Shown here one piece after another: positions 1 through 9,820 of a stretch of DNA of 64,000 nucleotides (the first letter of the stretch is position 1; the number at the start of each line of letters is the position of its first letter). A program made the translations under genes and the position numbers. Below the pieces are notes generated by a model that worked only from the letters and a program-made list of their open reading frames with translations, did not search any database and was not told the DNA's origin. This DNA is from Telmatactis stephensoni (taxonomy: Eukaryota; Cnidaria; Anthozoa; Actiniaria; Isophelliidae): positions 38,714-102,713 of the forward strand of contig JALIZF010000932.1 in the NCBI GenBank assembly GCA_029948255.1, given 5' to 3'.

Positions 1-190
1 ATATCAACATTTTGCACCCTTTACGATTAGACAAACTTTTATTAAAGAACACTCTTTTTCAAACTGAATATTTGAGCTCATTATCTGGTGTTCTCGCGGC
101 AGATGTTCAATTCCCTATGGGCCACATACTTAAATGCGAGGTGCAAGAACTCTAATTGAATTATCGACTCCCTTTGTTTTTGGTCATTAA

Positions 191-252
191 TCGGTATTAG
201 TCGGATATACTTTGCTGATCATCGGTATTAGTCGGATATACTTTGCTGATCA
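191..252. repeat. 31-bp tandem duplication upstream of the RAG1-like gene
   Basis: Two exact, adjacent 31-bp copies (191-221 and 222-252) beginning TCGGTATTAG and ending TGCTGATCA lie 70-130 bp upstream of the start codon at 321. They sit where a promoter is expected, but no TATA box or other named element is evident. Confidence 0.85.
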
Positions 253-320
253 CGATGCGGCGATTCGGTACTGATCATTTCTGTCATAGTCTTCGGCGTG
301 TACGGTCATAAAAATTAGTA

Positions 321-3300
321 ATGGATCCAAATCAAAATCTTCCCGATCGGGAGCTCTTTTCGGAGCTCGTAGAACCCCCGATCATTCCTGTTGATTCCCT
401 TTTAGTTCGTCGTCCTTCGATGAAGTCGTGTGGATCGTATGAATTAGAAATCAGTGGAGAAATCTTGTGGAAATGGCGTATACACATAGGAAAACCCAGG
501 GATCTTTTTAAGGCTCTGTGCGTTAGCCTACGACAAGTTCAGTATGAGCTGAAACCCAGCTCTCAAGAAAGAGTCCAAACATGTCTAAGGAAACATGTTT
601 ACTCTTTTTACCGAAAAATAAATGGAACAAACAACTATACAAAACAGAAAGAACTGAGGTCTTCGACCATTAAGACTATTTATCTCCACGAAGACGAAAT
701 CGAAAAAGGCCCAGATATGTTCATGGAAGAGTTGTTTGTAGAAAACAAAAAGTTATCTGAGGAAAGATTTCAACTAATCGAACAGCACGACGAAAGAGCC
801 AAAGAACTCTACGATGCAATGGTGAAATTGAGATTATTAGAGAAGAACATGTACCTCGGCCATAAGGACTTTACAGAAGTAGGCAAAAAACAGCAACGCC
901 GCCAAATTTGCAAACTACGGTAAGTCCAATTTCATTGTCCTGCTTATTGCAATTCTAAATAAGTGATAATTCCTACTTTTGATTTTTATTTGTTTTATTC
1001 AGAGGCCTTGCAGAGCGTGCACTATGGTTTGCAGAGACCTTCGGGCTTATTCCACAAAATCTTCAGTTACAAGATCGAAATGGCCAACAAATTGATGTTC
1101 CTTTGAGTCAAAACTCTCAAGGTAAACGCTAGGGTCAGCGTATGATTTGAAAGCCTTTGCTTGATTAAAGTATATGAATGAATTTCACAGAAAAGCGCAT
1201 TGTTTGATTTGAGATTTCGAGTTTTTTTTCATTTGTCGTTTGCATCCACGTAACAAAAAAAATTTCAATCTATCCGTAATACTGCCTAAAAACAGTTAAA
1301 AAGTTAAAATTTACTGAGAAAATATGTCAGGCCGATACCGTTCATTGAATTCTTAGAGTCCTCAGTCTGAATTGTGACGAATTGTGAGACCAGTCCTAGA
1401 TTCGTTTAGATATAAATTAAGACGAATTGTTTTCTTGACAGTTTAAGTCCGCGATACATGCTCTATTTTTTTCTCGCGCTCGCAATGGAATTTCAGATTT
1501 TGTTGTAAAGAAAATCTTGCAGCGTCTATCAACACTCTGTAACAATCGCGCAAATTCAAAAATGTTGCAAGGAAAAGTTTAAATTGTTGAACTTTCTGCA
1601 ACAATAAAATTGTTGCAGGTATTCGTTGCTGGCATCGTTGTTGAACATGATGCACTTAGCAGCAAACAAAATTTTGCAACAAAATTTCTAGAATTGCATT
1701 GCGAGCGCGAAAAAAATAATGCATCGTCAGGTATTGCCTGCTTTAGTGTAGCTTATGTATGTAACTTTCTTTGTAGTTTGTATGAATGACCAACTGATGG
1801 ATACTAACACAAAAAGGAGCTCCTATGAACACCTAGATGACCAAGAAAGAGAAAAAGTGAAATCCATTGTCTACATCATGGACAGATTTTCTCTTTCGGG
1901 GGAGGGCTACCATGAACTTACTCAACAAGAGCCAAGTCTGCCAAGATCCTACATTGTTCAAAGCTGTGTAGAATCATTGAACAAAAACTGGGATGTTACA
2001 AAGACACCTGGGAATTGTGCTGGTGCAGAGCTACCATTTAAGATGTTGTTGGAAAAGGAAATTGAGAAACTTGTAAGTCTATAAACTCTAATAATGCAGT
2101 CTACCTTAGTAATTATTGGTGGTAGTGACAGAACCATTGTTATTTCACTGGAGTGGTACAAGGTTAATCCCAAACTGCTTAAATTGTATGTGAACTCAGC
2201 TTGTTTGATGTGTTATTCCCTTTGATTGTTACAAAAATGTGAAAACAATAAGTACTACAAGTACTTGGTGGTACAAGATTAATGTGAGACACTAACAGTT
2301 ATCATGCATGTGTATTTATTTTTTCTTAGATTGCCCAACGTGGAGCAGAAAATGTGTATCACTGTAGAGTTAAAATATCTGGTGATGGTGCATCCATGTC
2401 TCGCACGAGTAACCTTTTTGTATGCTCATTTTCACTTATTGATAATGGTACAACTGCTCTCTCTAGTGAAGGTTAGCTCTATTGCTTTGGATGCTTGTTA
2501 AAGTTATTAATCATGTGCATACAAAAATTTAAGAATTCTAATTGGCTGAAAGCACCTCAATTTAATTCAAATTATTGGTTGAAAGTGTGCATATTTTGAA
2601 ATTTAGAGTGCATACTTTGAAATTGATTATCATTGGTTGGCTGTAGCACTTGAAAGGTTTTCTACAATCACCAATAAGAAAATTTTTATTGAATGGATTG
2701 CCACTCAAAGAAGTATACAAGCATAACTAACAAAATTTGTATGCATATGATAAATAAATAATCACATAATTTTCTCGTGCAATTTAGAATAAATTAGGAA
2801 GTTCCCAAAGTTTTCACTGTTTACAAATTGCAATTGCCTAGGGCTCGTGCAATATTTTGTTAAACACAGAAAACTTTACTCGTCCTAATTTATTCTAAAT
2901 TGCACTCAAAATCATATGATTACCTACACTATATACTGTAATCAACACTATTTACCAAGGTAATTATATCTTATAGGAAACCATTCTATTGCTGTAGTGA
3001 AGTGCAGTGAAGACTACAACACCTTAAAGTCTTCACTCAAGAATGTTATCAGTGGTATTAACCAACTGATTGAAGTCGGTGAAATGAGTGTCCATGGACA
3101 CAAAGTGAAACTCAGCTTTTTTCTTGGAGGAGATTACAAGTTCTTGTTGTTGGCACATGGAATGGATGGTGCAACATCAAATCACTCATGCATCTGGTGC
3201 AAAGTCCATAAAAATGAGAGGTTTGCCTAATATAAAATATTACAAAAACATTTATCAGTAAATTTGATAGCCCTCTCTGAATATTTATACAAAACAATAC

Positions 3301-5399
3301 CTTCTACTGAAATACTAAGATAAAAATAATGGTGCTATCAGATTCTTAAGGGGTTAAAAAAATATGCAAAATACTAAAATTATACTTTGTATTGAATTTG
3401 GCCATAGTTCCAATTTACAACAATGTTTATTATTTGTTTTTCCAATGATTTTCACATTAGATGCAACCTGTCACTTCAACACTCCCATTTCCAAAGCAAA
3501 GAAATGAAAAGAATAAAGGATGACAACTGGCACAAACAGTCCGGATGCTTTGCACAGCCACTATTTAACATTCCTTTAAGCCATGTAGTGATTGATGACC
3601 TCCATCTGCTTCTGCGTGTTACAGACAGGATGGAAAAAGGAATTGTTATGGAAGTATTGGACATGGATCAGGTTTGTATTATTATTATAACTCAGATTAT
3701 GTGCTTTTACATATTTGGATAAACTGTCAGTCAAAAAATATACATGTATCAAAGATCCATATATTACCAAATTGAATAAATGTTGTCACAATCTACCTTT
3801 GAAAACAAAAGTGTCAACATTTTTTTAAATTTGGTGTATGTATTTAATGTTCTATGTTAACAGAGAGATAAATCTAAAGCAAACTCCCAAGGACTGATAG
3901 ATGCAATGAAATCCATTGGTATTTCCTTCAATATATGGAAGAAGAAGGAGTCATCACAGTTCGAATGGACTTCACTTATGGGGAGGGATAAAAACATAAT
4001 GCTGAGAAAGCTGCCTGAAAAGTTCCACCTTTTCCTCAAGCCAACAAGTGTTGAGTCAACCAAAAAGCTTTGGCAGGTATTAAGTTGAATAAGCATATCA
4101 GTGCAATCATCTAAAGTTGTAACATTTAAACTATATTCTATATGATCTTGTGACAAATCATAAGTTTGAGTTCTAAAATTTATTATCTCCTACGCATTCT
4201 ATTATATAAAATTTATCTTTGATGTATAAATATCATTGTCTTAATTTTCAACAATATTTCTCAATAGGATTTTCAACACCTATATGACCAATTGAAAAAA
4301 AACAACTCAGACGAAGATATCAAGCTGTTTGAAAGAAAGGTATTGACAGAAATACTGTTATGCAAAATACATTGAGCAAATATCCAAACATTGAATCTTA
4401 AATATTGTTTACAAATGCATTCAGCACATGTGAGATTCAACATTTGGGTCTTGGCCTACGAATTTGAATGAAATAGTGCTAAATCCAGATCATTATTCAT
4501 AAATCATACAGGAATATTCCTGACTGGTTATCATTAACTAATTATTGGTTGATGAAAACCATCCAGGAATATTCCTATATGATTTATTAATATTCCTTGT
4601 ATTATTTATTTTAGGCAAAGGAATGGGGTCAGTGCCTTTTGGATATGAGAGGACCAGGTTATTCAGCAACTATATCAATAACTCCATACATCCACACGTT
4701 CATTTATCACGTACCAGACATGCTGAGAAAGTACAAAAGCATAGCAATATTTGCAGGACAAGGTAATAAGTGGACAAGTTTCATATCTAAAAGTTTGCAT
4801 AAGAATTGTGTTATGTAAATAAAACTTAAGTGAATGATCATAATGTTCCTTAATTGTCTTTTTCAGGTGTAGAGAAAAAGAATGATGATTTCCGTAGGTA
4901 CTTCCACAGGAAGATCAACAGATGGGATGCCTGCCGAAGTATGCTGTTAGTAGATAAGAGACGAGAAGCCCTGAAAGAGTCAGCGAGGGAAAAGAGAGGC
5001 TACACAAAAAGAGACAGACAGCACTGGGAGGAAGGGGGCAAGTCTGAAGTGATCAGAAAAATACCCAGGATATCAAATGAGGTAAAAACAGTAGGTGATG
5101 CAGGTCCATTAGATAGTAAAAGAAGGATTCAATGTGGAATGAATAAAATGCTGAAAAGCACCTTCAAATTAATTAATCATGTTTTTATGTAAATTTGAAT
5201 ATATTTACAGATTGAACAAGATCCACAAACCAAGACAAGGCTTCAAATGACACTGGAGGAATTGCAGAAGCAAAAGAAACCACAGCTTGCTGAGCTACTG
5301 CTGAGTCTGGGCAACCCAGTTCAACCAAAGAAAACTACAAAACAAGAGATGCTCAGAAGAATTCTGGATGTTGCTGAACCAAAGATCTGCAGCAGTTAA
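321..5399 (+). CDS. RAG1/Transib-like DDE recombinase-transposase protein, 11 exons
   Basis: Eleven exons with GT-AG junctions join in one open frame of 815 codons: 321-919, 1003-1121, 1777-2072, 2330-2471, 2977-3220, 3461-3671, 3864-4076, 4268-4339, 4615-4762, 4867-5081, 5211-5399. Residues 135-178 look coiled-coil. The core shows GDG (D357), GGDYKF (D438), CIWC (C457/C460), IDDLH (512-515), HTFIYH (H659/H664) and GVEKKNDDFRR (E684). Spacing D-D 81 and D-E 246 and the motif order resemble RAG1 and Transib (D-D-E with C2C and H4H), and HVPDML plus FRRYFHRKIN echo RAG1 around its catalytic Glu. Residues 766-806 resemble a SAP DNA-binding motif. The intact frame across ten introns suggests a host gene rather than a young transposon; no terminal inverted repeats or RSS-like ends were seen. 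It could equally belong to another DDE superfamily with the same C2C/H4H pattern. A histone-type stem-loop follows the stop. Confidence 0.75.
1466..1717. mobile_element. MITE in intron 2 of the RAG1-like gene
   Basis: About 250 bp bounded by imperfect terminal inverted repeats: TTTTTTCTCGCGCTCGCAAT on the left and its near complement ATTGCGAGCGCGAAAAAAAT on the right, extending inwards to TTTTGTTG/CAACAAAA. Flanking TA on both sides would fit a Tc1/mariner-type duplication, but the A/T runs make the edge uncertain. It has no coding capacity. Confidence 0.6.
2759..2921. mobile_element. Foldback MITE in intron 4 of the RAG1-like gene
   Basis: An imperfect palindrome: GTGCAATTTAGAATAAATTAG near 2777 is answered by CTAATTTATTCTAAATTGCA near 2886, with outer AATCACATAATTTT / AAAATCATATGATT. 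It is non-coding. Confidence 0.65.
4496..4596. mobile_element. Short palindromic MITE in intron 8 of the RAG1-like gene
   Basis: A roughly 100-bp near-perfect palindrome. ATAAATCATACAGGAATATT on the left pairs with AATATTCCTATATGATTTAT on the right, and the centre is near 4545. It lies wholly in the intron between exons 8 and 9. Confidence 0.65.
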
Positions 5400-5420
5400 A
5401 GCCACCACAAATCAAACAAT

Positions 5421-5436
5421 GGCTCTTTTCAGAGCC
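5421..5436 (+). terminator. Histone-type 3' stem-loop of the RAG1-like mRNA
   Basis: GGCTCTTTTCAGAGCC is a 6-bp stem with a UUUC loop, flanked by CAAT and ACCCCA, and matches the metazoan replication-dependent histone mRNA stem-loop exactly. It starts 21 nt after the stop codon at 5397-5399, the spacing normal for histone genes. About 11 nt after the stem comes an A-rich element (AAAAGAAATGACC), resembling a U7-type histone downstream element. In histones this structure is bound by SLBP and directs cleavage without polyadenylation; that it works here is inferred. Confidence 0.85.
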
Positions 5437-5444
5437 ACCCCATG

Positions 5445-5450
5445 AATAAA
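5445..5450 (+). terminator. AATAAA polyadenylation signal of the RAG1-like gene
   Basis: AATAAA lies 9 nt after the stem-loop, so this gene could use either histone-type or poly(A) 3' end formation, as known for a few histone genes with dual ends. Confidence 0.6.
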
Positions 5451-7265
5451 AGAAATGACCTGATGCTTTTCATAAACACAAGCACACACAATATTACAAT
5501 AAGTTAGGGATGGTTCATAATTTATGTAGTGGGGGCTATGATGATTTTAGTTTTTTTCCTGACCCCCCTCATTGGATATCCCTTTACCATAGGTAAAATA
5601 ACATCCCTCCTTCCTTGTCCACTATTTTCCACTTAAAAATCCTCTGAAATGGTTAGACAGGGTATTAAAAGAGTGAAAAATAATATATTTACTATATATG
5701 AAATTTAAGTATCTGTTTTTAAAAATGCAAAAATTAAATTACTAAGTTGCCGATGAAACAAGTTCATAATAATGAAATAAACTACAGTCTTCAAAACTGA
5801 CAGCGAAGAGGATACCAGTGATAGTTCCAATTTGAGTTTTGACTGAAACAGAAAGTGACAGCAGTGCTGACACTGAACTAATTGTTTGTTTGTGGCCAGT
5901 GAAAAGGTTAATATATAAGAAACCAGAAGTTTTGCATTTTAGTAGCAAGTCAAAGAACTAGTATATTATAGCTGGGTTTTGATTTTCAAATAGATAACTT
6001 GTTGCATGGCCTGTTGCTCCATCAAGTTTTTTTGAACAAATAGATGTCTGAGTTAATACTTTATGAACTGTTTTTTCTGCTACATCGTATGTAAATTAAG
6101 TAATGGCCACCCCTAGGACCAAGCTATACACTAGGAGGTTTGTGCAAATAGAAGTGGTCCTAATATACACTTTTAGCTTATAATTTTGTCTCTTTACCAA
6201 AGCCTAAATAAACTTAACTTATAAAGCTTACTGCTTAAAAATGAACAATTTTTTTACTTATTAGTACATTCAGTTTTCAAAATTTCGAATCTTTTATAGC
6301 TTGATATTTAACTATTTTTCTAGAATTTAAGTTAAGGCATATATGACATTGAATACTCCAGAATATATTCTAACCTTGAGAGAGGTAGTCAGCTACTCGT
6401 GGAAGCCATGTTGGAATTTCCATAACCAGTTCCACACTTCAAATTCAAGCTTACATTAGAAGTTGCTTTGGTTTATATGGATCATCACACTTCAAAATGT
6501 CTGTTACAAATGCTGAACCTCAACTAGCTCATTCAGTATGAAATAAACCAGCCGAGTCTTCCAGTAAAAGGTTTTACCCTCCTATGGATGTCCAAAGCAG
6601 CCATGCATTCGGTTAGCATGTGCTTCACTTATCGAATTGGGCTTCCTGTTGTGTAATACTGCACGTGATACAGTCAAACCTCTATTAATATTGGAGTCGT
6701 TTTCGTAGGAGTGGGAACACTGTACGGTTACGATACGATTAAAGCAGGAATTTCGAATGTTTTTATAGAAACTATGATACTGGTACGGTTACGATACGGT
6801 ATGGTAAGTTTCCCACTCATACGAATACGACTCGAAGCGGCCCCCTATTTAGCGGTCACTTAATAATTTCCCGAAATTCGCTTCCCATGTTTACTGTAAA
6901 CCCAACTTGACCTCTCATAAGTGGTCACTTCTACTAAGCGGACGCCGTCATACTTTGGACTTTGCAAATGGCTTATTTTATTGCAATTTACGTCTATTAA
7001 ACGGTCACCTCTTGAAGAACTTTCGCTAGCCCTAAGCTAAGCAAAGTATATTTGTTTCGCCAAATTAACTCGGTTGCGCCATCCAAAATCCCAGACGACC
7101 ATAACTGATTTTTCGCGTTAATATGATCGATTTCGTGTTCTACAGTAGTTCGGCATATAACATGCTAATATTTAATAATACTTTATTTCATGTTTTTTTT
7201 ATTTATGCTTTTATGGATTATGTAAAAAATAAAGCAACTGGTCAATGACTTTCAAGCGATTTGGT
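5451..7265. other. Intergenic stretch with old repeat fragments
   Basis: No supported gene. At 5506-5600 a sequence beginning AGGGATGGTTCATAATTTAT resembles a degraded end of the MITE at 23595. At 6671-7030 a block starts CAGTCAAACCTCTATT and repeats TAAGCGGTCAC-like motifs, as in pogo/Tigger-type remnants. It contains a nested inverted repeat (6703-6717 and 6810-6824, GTGGGAA/TTCCCAC). Element identities are tentative. Confidence 0.4.
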
Positions 7266-7281
7266 GGCTCCTAATAGAGCC
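7266..7281 (-). terminator. Histone-type 3' stem-loop of the chromodomain gene
   Basis: On the minus strand GGCTCTATTAGGAGCC folds as a 6-bp stem (closing pair U-G) with loop AUUA, preceded by ATCAACC and followed by ACCAAA. It starts 23 nt after the stop codon. About 12 nt after the stem lies TTGAAAGTCATTGACC, similar in place and composition to the A-rich element after the other two stem-loops. Confidence 0.8.
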
Positions 7282-7304
7282 GGTTGATTTGCACGTTAGA
7301 TTGT

Positions 7305-7931
7305 CTAAACGTGCTCCTTGAAGAAGGAGATTTGGAGTTTTTGAACGTGTCTTGTTTTCCACCCTACGAAGTTCGGCGAGCGGCCAAGGATCATTCGCAT
7401 GGAGACTGGAAATTCAATTACTCGACGAGCACCAGACAGAGTGACGGTTCTTTCCAAGTACTGTTCGAGGCCAGCGTCCACAAAGTCTTGCTTGGAGGCC
7501 ATGTAGGGTTTTCTCGTGATCAGTGATGGCATCTTTTTAAAAAGTGTTCTGACCACTTCATGTTTCACATTGATCGTCTCAGTTGTCTTTAATCCTGTCT
7601 TTAGACCTTTTTCTAGAAGGAGAGCCAGTTCTTCTTTAAAGTCTTGAACTCTTTCAGGGTTTGGACTTGGGTGTTCGAAAGCTTGTACTTCAGAGTTTGG
7701 CAAGTGTTTTGTTGTCTCCCACGTACTGTCCTCTATGTTCCAGTTCAGCCACTTGACGAGATACTGTATTTCGCCATCTTTTCTTCGTTTAGCTAGCAAT
7801 CTTTCCACAAAATAAATTCCATCTAGGAGCTCTCGTTTTGATACTGCACGTTTCCTAAAGGAAACATTACAGTCTACCTCATTGAGATTGGCAAAATAGC
7901 CTGGAGGAGGTCGATCACGCTTACTCATCAT
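7305..7931 (-). CDS. Intronless chromodomain protein with histone-style gene structure
   Basis: A single 208-codon exon starting MMSKRDR. Residues 39-88 form a chromodomain: YFVERLLAKRR, then YLVKWLNW, then STWE. Y40, W61 and W64 occupy the aromatic-cage positions that in HP1/Polycomb-type domains bind methyl-lysine on histone tails, so a chromatin-reader role in the nucleus is likely. The N-terminus is basic and proline-containing. Residues 100-208 show no domain I recognise. A TATA box 40 bp upstream of the ATG, a short leader, no introns and a histone stem-loop 23 nt after the stop reproduce the layout of a replication-dependent histone gene, which suggests S-phase expression (inference). 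The gene is divergent from the 5-exon gene starting at 8387. A chromodomain from a retroelement integrase is less likely because no integrase or RT flanks it. Confidence 0.8.
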   Translation of the reverse strand: MMSKRDRPPPGYFANLNEVDCNVSFRKRAVSKRELLDGIYFVERLLAKRRKDGEIQYLVKWLNWNIEDSTWETTKHLPNSEVQAFEHPSPNPERVQDFKEELALLLEKGLKTGLKTTETINVKHEVVRTLFKKMPSLITRKPYMASKQDFVDAGLEQYLERTVTLSGARRVIEFPVSMRMILGRSPNFVGWKTRHVQKLQISFFKEHV

Positions 7932-7970
7932 GTTGCAGATTACTGACTAAAACAAGTGTAAGACGAGTGT

Positions 7971-8005
7971 ATTTATAGCCAAAGGAAGGATCGAAATGCA
8001 CCAAT
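7971..8005 (-). promoter_or_regulatory. TATA and CCAAT boxes of the chromodomain gene
   Basis: On the minus strand CTATAAATAC places a TATA box at 7977-7971, with an ATTGG (inverted CCAAT) at 8005-8001 just upstream. Transcription would start about 10-15 nt before the ATG at 7931. Confidence 0.65.
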
Positions 8006-8386
8006 CACAAAACAATCTTACGGTCGGTAACCGTTTGACTAGTAATTCATGATCAATGAACCATCGATCGCGGGCGCATGGCGGTAAATTTCAAGTGAAT
8101 AATGTCTGTAATCAGATTTGGTTCATCGATACTCATGACATTAAATTTACTGGTTTAGATATAACCGTACCGTTGTAAAATTTAAGTTGAAGCTATCGTT
8201 AAAAGACTGCAGATTTTTGAATAAACAAAATATCATCGCAATAAACTTTTCGATTTTCCATTGGTTCGTCATTCTCCCAGTTTCCTGCTATGAAATTTGA
8301 TTCTGTGAACATTTGCTGTCGTGTTTCTACCGACGGTCTCACGTAGTCCTGCTGATCGATACATGTTTCTGATCTAAACTAATCTC

Positions 8387-8969
8387 ATGGCCTCAACCGT
8401 TAATTTTACGGTAAGACATTTTATATCAAACTTTATTCAACTGCATTCAAAGCCTTTACACATGTCATTACTATTGCAACATGCAGATTTCAATCACCGA
8501 TTCGCAAGTGAAAGATTACCTTGAAGAACTGTCAAGCTACCTCCAAGGGCATCTACAAAAAATTGACGAGGTACCTTTATTTAATTTCTTATCTTATCTG
8601 TATTTATCATCTCATTATGTTTATGTGTCTTCAGAAAAATCCAGGCCTGGACCCAATTGCGCGATGGTAAATACTTTTTACATTTGTTTGCTGTGTTCTC
8701 AGACTTCTCAGTATAGCCTGTACTATAAATAACAAGCGTTTGTGCTCTAAAAATGTAGGGACATGATGTTAGCACATAATATGGCGTTCATAAGGGAGCA
8801 ATTCCCTAACAACTATCCTCTCCCTGAGAATTGTAAGTAGACGGCAGTAGATATTTATAAACCACTCAAATTGTTTACACGGTCTGATGTATGTGTTCAT
8901 GTCAATTTAGCATCTTCATTGATGGGACCGCCAAAATGCCCTCCACCCAAGAGCCACCAAAAGAAGTGA
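8387..8969 (+). CDS. Small 5-exon gene of unknown function (90 aa)
   Basis: Five exons with GT-AG borders and consistent phase: 8387-8410, 8487-8570, 8635-8666, 8759-8832, 8911-8969. The product starts MASTVNFT, has an amphipathic helix-like stretch (VKDYLEELSSYLQGHLQKI), a WDMMLAHNMAFIREQF segment, and ends in a basic proline tail (GPPKCPPPKSHQKK). I do not recognise the family. It is transcribed away from the chromodomain gene and towards the 69-aa gene. Unlike those two it has introns and an ordinary AATAAA signal, with no stem-loop near its end. The first exon is only 24 nt, so the start is the weakest part of the model. Confidence 0.6.
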
Positions 8970-9047
8970 AGTAGATGCTGCGATGTTTGTAATATTTATT
9001 CAGCAATGTTTGTAAATGAATATAATACTATAAAATGATCTGTAGTG

Positions 9048-9053
9048 AATAAA
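9048..9053 (+). terminator. AATAAA polyadenylation signal of the 5-exon gene
   Basis: AATAAA lies 78 nt after the stop codon and is followed by ATGTCTTTGAAACGTGTTG, a GT-rich stretch suitable for a cleavage site. Confidence 0.55.
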
Positions 9054-9237
9054 TGTCTTTGAAACGTGTTGCATTTGCCGTCTTTTGTGCTTCAGCAGTT
9101 ACTTGTAACAACAAAGCATCAATAAAAGGGTCTTGAAGGCGATTGAAGGCAGTGGGTCTTGAATTGACATGAATTAATGTACTGAAGAACTGAACTCAAA
9201 CAAGCATTCATTGAGCATTGACTTTTGAAAATGTGGT

Positions 9238-9253
9238 GGCTCCTAGAGGAGCC
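9238..9253 (-). terminator. Histone-type 3' stem-loop of the 69-aa gene
   Basis: On the minus strand GGCTCCTCTAGGAGCC forms a 6-bp stem with loop UCUA, preceded by AAACAAC and followed by ACCACA. Relative to the other two copies the closing pair is C-G instead of U-A or U-G, so pairing is kept although the bases differ. It begins 29 nt after the stop. TTCAAAAGTCAATG follows about 10 nt later. Confidence 0.8.
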
Positions 9254-9282
9254 GTTGTTTATAACACTCAGCCACAAGAGAG

Positions 9283-9492
9283 TTATTGCGACTTTTTGTT
9301 CATCGCTTGAAGTAATTCGTCTCCACGGAGAGCATTTTCTCTTTTCAGCGGCGGAGGTGGGCAGAGGGACCACAATAATTCTTTAGTTTTGAAATTTTCT
9401 TCGTTCTTTTCTGTTTTTCTTTTTAGTGGAGGCGTAATCGGTGGTGTAATAACCTCATCCGTTGCCTTGCTTGAAACTGTATTTCGATTCAT
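9283..9492 (-). CDS. Small intronless protein with paired PP-LKR motifs (69 aa)
   Basis: The first ATG in the open frame gives 69 residues starting MNRNTVSSK; the frame stays open further upstream, but without another ATG. The protein is hydrophilic and basic with two similar segments, ITPPITPPLKRKTEKNEEN and CPPPPLKREN, and ends LLQAMNKKSQ. The TPP sites and LKRK resemble proline-directed kinase and docking motifs, but this is only a resemblance, and no family is recognised. A TATAAC at 9623-9618 lies about 126 nt upstream. The histone-type stem-loop 29 nt past the stop is the strongest evidence that it is a real gene. Confidence 0.55.
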   Translation of the reverse strand: MNRNTVSSKATDEVITPPITPPLKRKTEKNEENFKTKELLWSLCPPPPLKRENALRGDELLQAMNKKSQ

Positions 9493-9597
9493 ACTACTGG
9501 ACTCAAAGTTGTTCTTCACGAAGTGACACAAGACGAATGATACGTAGACAGTTATTGAAATAACAAAGTTATTAATAAACAAAAGAGTCGGATCAAG

Positions 9598-9820
9598 TTC
9601 TAACTTCTAAAGGAGGTGTTATATCCCTTTTAACGACCTTTGGGATTTGTCGAGTCTCAGAGAAGAAGTGCGAACCGGAAAGCCGACTCCCCTGGGTCAA
9701 AACCAGCTACCAATCAAAATGCTTAGATCTGAATGAATATGCTAATAAGAAATCCTAGCCAACGATTACGCCAGAACAATAGATGTCCCAAAGAACAATA
9801 GAATTCTGTGCCATGTGGCA
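9598..9820. other. Unique spacer left of the tandem array
   Basis: Beyond the possible TATA box of the 69-aa gene I see no gene here. Homology to the beta-helix gene at 39148-42890 begins abruptly at 9821, so this spacer ends at the left breakpoint of the tandem array. Confidence 0.5.

Noticed and set aside
321..5460. RAG-type recombination signals or terminal repeats flanking the RAG1-like gene
   Set aside because: No CACAGTG heptamer with a suitable nonamer and no matching inverted ends were found by reading the flanks.
9493..9582. N-terminal extension of the 69-aa protein with a hydrophobic segment
   Set aside because: The frame is open, but the only start there would be TTG; the first ATG is at 9492.
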